Below, piece by piece: positions 59,844-64,000 of a stretch of DNA of 64,000 nt. The notes under the pieces are model-generated. The model was not told the origin of the DNA. It did not search any database and saw nothing but the letters and a program-made list of their open reading frames with translations. Source of the stretch: JAIQET01 sp035542575 (GTDB taxonomy: Bacteria > Acidobacteriota > Terriglobia > Terriglobales > Acidobacteriaceae); assembly GCA_035542575.1 (NCBI GenBank), contig DATKLE010000031.1, positions 1 to 64,000 on the forward strand, read 5' to 3'. A program made the position numbers and the translations under genes. The first letter of the stretch is position 1; each line of letters begins with the position of its first letter.

Positions 59844-61307
59844 CTATTGCGACCGCCCGCGTTTTCCGGTTTGCCATTCCGTCCACATGCCGAAGATCTT
59901 CAGTTGCTCGTCCAGGCCGGTCTCCCGCAAGGTCTGTTCAATCTCCGCATGCGTCAGCCGCGGACCCAGCCGGTCTGGCGCGTCGGCGATGGCGAAGCTC
60001 ACGGCGGCAGCCTCGGCGACATGCTTCTTGAGTTGAGTGAGGTCCACCTTGTCGAATGTGTCTGACATGGCGTGATAGTTGATCAGGTAGTTGCCTTCTT
60101 CCTGATTGGCCACCAGCGTGGGCACGCCTTCCAGCAGAAAATCAAAATTGTCGGTTCCCCACTCCGCATCGGTGGTGAGGGCCGTGGCGTTGAACTGCGC
60201 CAAGGGAGCCACGAGAGCGGCTGTCGCGGCGATCACGTCCTTTCGCCCGCCCAGCGAAAAGCCCGTCACCCGGCCAATCCCAGAGTCGAAGATCACAACC
60301 CCGGCCACCCGATCGAGCTCGGTCCTGTGCGACACCGTGTAGGCGTGGGAGCCGATCATGCCCTCTTCTTCCCCGGAGAACAGAATAAACCGGATACTGC
60401 GCCGTGGGCGCAGGCCCGAGGCCTTGATGGCGCGCAGGGCATCAATGACCAGCGCCGCATTACAGCCGTTGTCCAAAGCGCCGGTGCCCAACTCCCACGA
60501 ATCCAGGTGCGCTCCCAGCACCACGAATTCATCCGGCTTCTCGCTGCCGCGCAGTTCGGCGACCACGTTCTGTGCCGGGATTGGCCCCCCAATGCGATTG
60601 GGAATGCTGAGGTCGGCGTACAATTTCTGCCCCGCAGCCAGCAGCCGCGCCATCCGTCCCGCGTCTTCCCGCGCCACCAGCACCATGGGAATCCGGTCAA
60701 TCTCCCCATCGGTCGAGTTGGTGTGCCGGTACAGCAGGTCATGCGGGCGCGTGGACTGGAAGGCGATGGCCAGGGCGTTTCCCTTCACCGCCCGCTCGAT
60801 GATCCCTGGCGCATTCAGGTATTCGTCGAACAGGTCTTTCCATTCCTTCATCTCCTCCGAGTGCACCAGCAGGATGGCGCCGGCCGTACCTCCCGCGTGG
60901 GCAAAGTCCGCCGCGCTGCCCCGGCCCACGTCAACCACCGGGACTCGCTCATGTGCCACCAGGGCAGGGGCCCACGCCAGAGAAATCGCCCGTATCTGGA
61001 ATGCTTCCGGGGCAACCGCGCTCATTGCAGTCGCGCCTTCGGCCCAGGACGAGCGCACCGTGAACTCCTCGGTGTGGACGCTGTCCGCTCCCGCCGCCTT
61101 GAACGCGGCAACACCCCAGTCCACCGCCTTCTGCATGGCCGGTGTACCGGGCACTCGCCCGCCAATCCGGTCCGTCAACTGCTCAAGATTGTCGTTGAGC
61201 GAGGAAGGCTTCAGTGCTTCGGCAATAATGCGGTCGCTGGGTGTCTGCGCGAAAACCGCAGCCGCCAGGCAAAAGTGGACCAGGACACGCAGCTTGATGG
61301 TTGGCAT
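59844..61307 (-). CDS. M28-family metallopeptidase with PA domain
   Basis: 487 residues with a signal peptide (VLVHFCLAAAVFAQ). A PA-type insert (residues ~115-245) precedes the zinc peptidase core. Metal and catalytic residues are visible: VVLGAHLDSWELG (His, Asp), TGALDNGCNA (Asp), FSGEEEGMIGSHAY (Glu), LTTDAEWGTDNFDFLL (Asp) and LINYHAMSDTFDKVD (His). Likely an aminopeptidase or carboxypeptidase outside the cytoplasm. A second M28-like gene follows upstream. Confidence 0.9.
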   Translation of the reverse strand: MPTIKLRVLVHFCLAAAVFAQTPSDRIIAEALKPSSLNDNLEQLTDRIGGRVPGTPAMQKAVDWGVAAFKAAGADSVHTEEFTVRSSWAEGATAMSAVAPEAFQIRAISLAWAPALVAHERVPVVDVGRGSAADFAHAGGTAGAILLVHSEEMKEWKDLFDEYLNAPGIIERAVKGNALAIAFQSTRPHDLLYRHTNSTDGEIDRIPMVLVAREDAGRMARLLAAGQKLYADLSIPNRIGGPIPAQNVVAELRGSEKPDEFVVLGAHLDSWELGTGALDNGCNAALVIDALRAIKASGLRPRRSIRFILFSGEEEGMIGSHAYTVSHRTELDRVAGVVIFDSGIGRVTGFSLGGRKDVIAATAALVAPLAQFNATALTTDAEWGTDNFDFLLEGVPTLVANQEEGNYLINYHAMSDTFDKVDLTQLKKHVAEAAAVSFAIADAPDRLGPRLTHAEIEQTLRETGLDEQLKIFGMWTEWQTGKRGRSQ

Positions 61308-61389
61308 ATCGCCGCATTAGAAACGAAAATCGAAAAAAGTGGAAGGGTGGGCCGCAGCGTTGCGCGTTCTACCGCTTCGTCCGCCTGCC

Positions 61390-61414
61390 GGGCTGCAGGG
61401 CTGCAGGGCTGCAG
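61390..61414. repeat. Tandem repeat GGGCTGCA x3
   Basis: Three direct 8-bp units GGGCTGCA followed by G, in the gap between the two peptidase genes, next to the repeat at 61.47 kb. Confidence 0.6.
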
Positions 61415-61470
61415 ACCCTGCGTCACACAGCAGGACTTCGGAGCGCAAGAACGTGTTTTCTTGAATTGGA

Positions 61471-61506
61471 CCCAGTTCTCAGTTCCCGGTTTCTCAGTTC
61501 TCAGCC
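61471..61506. repeat. CAGTTCTCAGTTCCCGG-type repeat, copy 2
   Basis: CCCAGTTCTCAGTTCCCGG then TTTCTCAGTTCTCAGCCC. It is the inverse-orientation relative of the repeat at 48.78 kb. It abuts the 3' end of the cyclase-like gene. Confidence 0.5.
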
Positions 61507-61510
61507 CAAG

Positions 61511-62521
61511 CTACTTGATCTTCTCCAGCAGACGTACCGCTTCCAGCGTCACGGTTCCTGCAATCTCCAGGCTCTTGGGGCTGAGCTTGTCGAGGGTGTC
61601 TTGCGGAGTATGGTGAAATACGTTGTTGTAGCCATAGTCCAAGTCAATCAAATCGGCGGATGGCACGCCCCGTTGCACAAAAGGCAAGTGATCGTCTTCG
61701 ATGGGAATGGTGCGGGCGAAGAAATGGGACTGGTATCCCAGGTCAGTCGCCGCCTGGTACACCAGGGTCTCGAGCCAGGGGGTGGAGTTGGTCTCGTGCT
61801 CGATGTTGAGGTCGGCGTCGCCAATCATGTCTTCCAGGAGGAAGGCTTTGATGTTCTTGATGGTGCCGTCCTTCTCCCACTTCTCCGCCAGGTGGCGACT
61901 GCCATAGAGGCTGTCCGTCGCGGTCCACTGCTTGACCGCTTCTTCCCCATCGGTCCAGACCAGCCAGATGCTGTAGCCATCGCGCTTCTTACGGCGCAAC
62001 TGGTTGGCGAATTCCAGCAGGATGGCCGTCGACGAGCCGCCATCATTGGCTCCAACAAAACCCGTATCGCGCAAGGGATAGTTCGTATCGTAGTGGCCGG
62101 CGATCACGATGATTCCATCCCGCGTCCCAGGGAACTTGGCAATAATATTCCGCACCGGAAACTTGCCTTCCGGCGTGTCTGCCGTGAACGCGTCGTCTTC
62201 TACGAGGTCGCCCTTCAGGTGCGCGTAGATGTAGTCTTCCAGCTTTTTGTGATTGGCGCTCCCGATGGGGCGCGGTCCGAAGGCCACGATCTCCCGCACG
62301 TACTGCATTGCCCGCGCGGAGTTGAACGCGGGAGCGGGCGTGGGCGCCGCAGGGGCTTCCGGCGCTTTTACTTCGGCCGGAAGCAGCATCGAAGACACCA
62401 CCGGTTTGGGCGCCGGCGACGACTTCTCCCGGGCGCAGGCCACCAGGGTCAGCCACACCAACAGGCAAACCGCCGTTATCGTCCGCCACGGATGTCTGGC
62501 TTCCGGCTTCGCGTGATTCAT
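61511..62521 (-). CDS. M28-family lipoprotein, glutaminyl-peptide cyclotransferase-like
   Basis: 336 residues from the ATG overlapping the tatC stop. A lipoprotein signal ends VWLTLVACAREKS, with Cys as the lipidated residue, then a Pro/Ala linker. The core matches glutaminyl cyclases: VIAGHYDTNYP (His, Asp), GANDGGSSTA (Asp), VWTDGEEAVKQW (Glu), YGSRHLAEKW, IPIEDDHLPFVQRGVPS (Asp-His-Pro-Phe) and NVFHHTPQDTLDKL (His). The acidic pair and the Trp positions favour QC over a peptidase. It would convert N-terminal Gln to pyroglutamate on exported proteins. Confidence 0.82.
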   Translation of the reverse strand: MNHAKPEARHPWRTITAVCLLVWLTLVACAREKSSPAPKPVVSSMLLPAEVKAPEAPAAPTPAPAFNSARAMQYVREIVAFGPRPIGSANHKKLEDYIYAHLKGDLVEDDAFTADTPEGKFPVRNIIAKFPGTRDGIIVIAGHYDTNYPLRDTGFVGANDGGSSTAILLEFANQLRRKKRDGYSIWLVWTDGEEAVKQWTATDSLYGSRHLAEKWEKDGTIKNIKAFLLEDMIGDADLNIEHETNSTPWLETLVYQAATDLGYQSHFFARTIPIEDDHLPFVQRGVPSADLIDLDYGYNNVFHHTPQDTLDKLSPKSLEIAGTVTLEAVRLLEKIK

Positions 62522-63321
62522 TCCGCTTTCCGTTCGCGACGTGCCCGTCGCTGCTTGGGATGCACGATGTAGGCTACACCGATGCTCAGGACGTACAGCG
62601 CAACCATGGGGGCGGCAAAGATGCACATGTTCAGGATATCGGTGGTGGGAGTAATGACGGCCGCGATGATGAAAATCACCAGAATGGAATAGCGCAGGTT
62701 GCGCCACATCCACCCCGCAGTCACGATGCCCATCAGGGCAAGGAAGAACACCAGGATCGGCAACTCAAAGACAATGCCCAGTCCAACAATGATGGTAAGG
62801 AAAAGGTCGATGTATTCGCTGATCGTGATCATCGGCTGGAATTGCTTGCCGTAATCGATGAGGAATGTAAGAGCAGCCGGAAAAACTACCTTGTAGCCAA
62901 AGTAACCCCCTGCCAGGAACAGGAGCACGGTCGAGAACATGAACGGCAGCACATAGCGCTTCTCGTGGCGGTATAACCCCGGCGAGATGAACATCCAGAC
63001 CTGGTAGAGCACGACAGGCGAAGCCACAAAGAGGCCGGCCATAAAGGCGATCTTCAGATACAAGTTGAACGGGTCGGTAGGATTCAGGAACACCAACTGC
63101 TGGGTTTTGCCATTCTTTTGCAGGGCCTCCATGACCGGTACCTGCATGACGGCAAAGATCCTTTGAGCATAGCCCCAACAGATGAGGAACCCGGCCGCCG
63201 CTGCGATGAGGGAGTAGATGATCCTGCGGCGCAGTTCCTCAAGATGGTCGAGGAAGCTCATGGCGGGCATCGCCTCCGGCGACTGCTCGGAAGGAGGTGT
63301 TTCCGCGGCAATCTCAGGCAT
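62518..63321 (-). CDS. tatC: Sec-independent protein translocase TatC
   Basis: Core receptor of twin-arginine export, 267 residues, six membrane helices. MSFLDHLEELRRRIIYSLIA is the conserved start with the Glu that contacts the signal peptide; NPTDPFNLYLKIAFMAGLFV and FPAALTFLIDYGKQFQPMIT follow, then FELPILVFFLALMG. Overlaps the tatA/B-like gene by 8 bases and the cyclase-like gene by 4. Confidence 0.95.
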   Translation of the reverse strand: MPEIAAETPPSEQSPEAMPAMSFLDHLEELRRRIIYSLIAAAAGFLICWGYAQRIFAVMQVPVMEALQKNGKTQQLVFLNPTDPFNLYLKIAFMAGLFVASPVVLYQVWMFISPGLYRHEKRYVLPFMFSTVLLFLAGGYFGYKVVFPAALTFLIDYGKQFQPMITISEYIDLFLTIIVGLGIVFELPILVFFLALMGIVTAGWMWRNLRYSILVIFIIAAVITPTTDILNMCIFAAPMVALYVLSIGVAYIVHPKQRRARRERKAE

Positions 63322-63616
63322 CGGGAGCCTTGGCGGCCTGGGGAGGCGTGGCCGGCGGGGAGACCTCGGGCGGGGGCGTGGGGCTGGCTACCGTGCCGCG
63401 TACCGGCTCGGAGGGGGGAAGGATCTGGCGTCGCATCTCAGCCGCGTCCAACTGCCCGATTTCCGACTCGATCTGCGCCTTAAATTCGTTGCTGGCACGC
63501 TTAAATTCGTTCAGCGCCCGGCCTACCTGCCGTCCTATTTCCGGCAACTTCTTGGGTCCAAAGATGATCAGAGCCATCACAAAAATGAAGATCATCTCTG
63601 GCCAACCCAGATTCAT
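63314..63616 (-). CDS. Sec-independent protein translocase TatA/TatB
   Basis: 100 residues from the ATG giving MNLGWPEMIFIFVMALIIFG; earlier ATGs add residues without family character. One membrane helix, then the hinge FGPKKLPEIGRQVGRALNEF with the conserved Phe-Gly and Pro, an amphipathic helix and a Pro-rich tail. Glu7 in the membrane segment (WPEMIF) is more TatB-like than TatA-like, but a single gene with tatC may serve both functions. Confidence 0.88.
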   Translation of the reverse strand: MNLGWPEMIFIFVMALIIFGPKKLPEIGRQVGRALNEFKRASNEFKAQIESEIGQLDAAEMRRQILPPSEPVRGTVASPTPPPEVSPPATPPQAAKAPDA

Positions 63617-63800
63617 ACTTGCCATCATACTGCTGGCGAGGATTGCCAGCAATCGGCTGGCAACCGGCCCCCCGCCGGCAAGGTGCGCTTTCAACGCACC
63701 GTCCACCTCCGCCGCTGCATCCTAGTAAAGGAGACCGGCATTACCTGGCTGGTTACTTAAGGTGCGGGGAAACCGGGCGCGTCGCCGGTTTCGAACATGT

Positions 63801-63806
63801 TATACT
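63801..63806 (+). promoter_or_regulatory. Possible -10 box of the S41 protease gene
   Basis: TATACT 44 bases before the ATG, in the region divergent from the tat genes. No good -35 is seen. Confidence 0.3.
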
Positions 63807-63850
63807 GCGCTGGGATGCGGGGCATTTTGTGCCCGAATTGAAGGATATTC

Positions 63851-64000
63851 ATGATGGTGCGTAGTTCTCGTCGCTCTCTCTTCCTGGTCGTTCTCATTCT
63901 TGTCACATGCGGTTTTCTCGGGCTGCTGTTCGGCCAGAAAAGCCCCGCCATCGCCAGCAGTTCCGATGGCGACATCCGCGACAGCTTGCGCCAATTCACC
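63851..64000 (+). CDS. S41-family (C-terminal processing) protease, N-terminal part (cut by the right edge)
   Basis: First 50 codons only. The ATG has AAGGA upstream. The sequence begins MMVRSSRRSLFLVVLILVTC and continues through a membrane anchor or signal to SSSDGDIRDSLRQFT. The anchor and the 'D-I-R-D-S-L-R-Q-F' opening are like acidobacterial CtpA/S41 proteases. The catalytic region is outside the window, so the family call rests on the N-terminus alone. Confidence 0.6.
   Translation, partial: MMVRSSRRSLFLVVLILVTCGFLGLLFGQKSPAIASSSDGDIRDSLRQFT

Overview
The window is high-GC bacterial chromosome with an acidobacterial look (Acidobacteriota, probably class Terriglobia). The basis is gene content, not a marker gene: paired PknB-type kinases with WD40-like propellers, a Gloeo/Verruco-repeat (TIGR03803-like) secreted protein, a DUF4118 protein with a Cys-rich 'SYCKRIR' tail, and typical acidobacterial protein spellings. 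TTG start codons are frequent. I see no rRNA, tRNA, CRISPR array, prophage or classical insertion sequence. Genes are dense and on both strands, in many short operons.

Layout. 1-5.1 kb: a minus-strand complex I operon in the order nuoA-C-D-H-J-K-L, running off the left edge. It lacks exactly the subunits that carry Fe-S clusters or FMN (B, E, F, G, I). 5.3-6.0 kb: a two-gene module with a ribbon-helix-helix protein and its probable operator. 6.1-14.2 kb: lysS, a group II PLP decarboxylase, a lactonase-like beta-propeller, a zinc-ribbon protein, galE and a tandem-repeat secreted protein. 14.3-18.4 kb: an orphan modA, then an Rrf2-controlled sulfonate/taurine-type ABC operon with a clear operator. 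18.6-23.4 kb: a PP2C phosphatase, then an ABC-2 exporter operon with a DesK-like kinase and NarL-like regulator. 23.5-25.2 kb: arylamine N-acetyltransferase, a decayed HNH nuclease and an orphan VapB-like antitoxin (an AT-richer, acquired-looking patch). 25.3-33.6 kb: psd-pssA-Usg-like-lptE-holA, ydcH-like, tsaB-rimI, and meaB-membrane protein-methylmalonyl-CoA epimerase. 34-39.5 kb: two divergent paralogous Ser/Thr kinases with near-leaderless promoters.

39.6-49.8 kb: MFS and EamA transporters, acyl-CoA dehydrogenase, hemW, fabF-like and ribF. 49.8-51.0 kb: the most unusual stretch. It holds a 79-codon glutaredoxin with an in-frame TGA at the first Cys of its CxxC (a probable selenoprotein, with a candidate SECIS hairpin), an OsmC-like protein, and a four-helix-bundle gene bounded by a perfect 17-bp inverted repeat. 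51-64 kb: CDF transporter, SurA-like PPIase, epimerase, ubiE/menG, aroB, nadB, TerC, two M28 peptidases and the tat genes, ending in the start of an S41 protease.

Scattered between genes are at least seven families of short degenerate repeated words, mostly in inverted pairs (for example AATTGCCAATTG, ACCGCAAAGCGC, CACAGAGGACAC, GTCATCC..GCCGGGCGAGGGATC). In two cases they are read through into protein C-termini (lysS, four-helix-bundle protein). Promoters, operators and terminators are inferred from sequence only.
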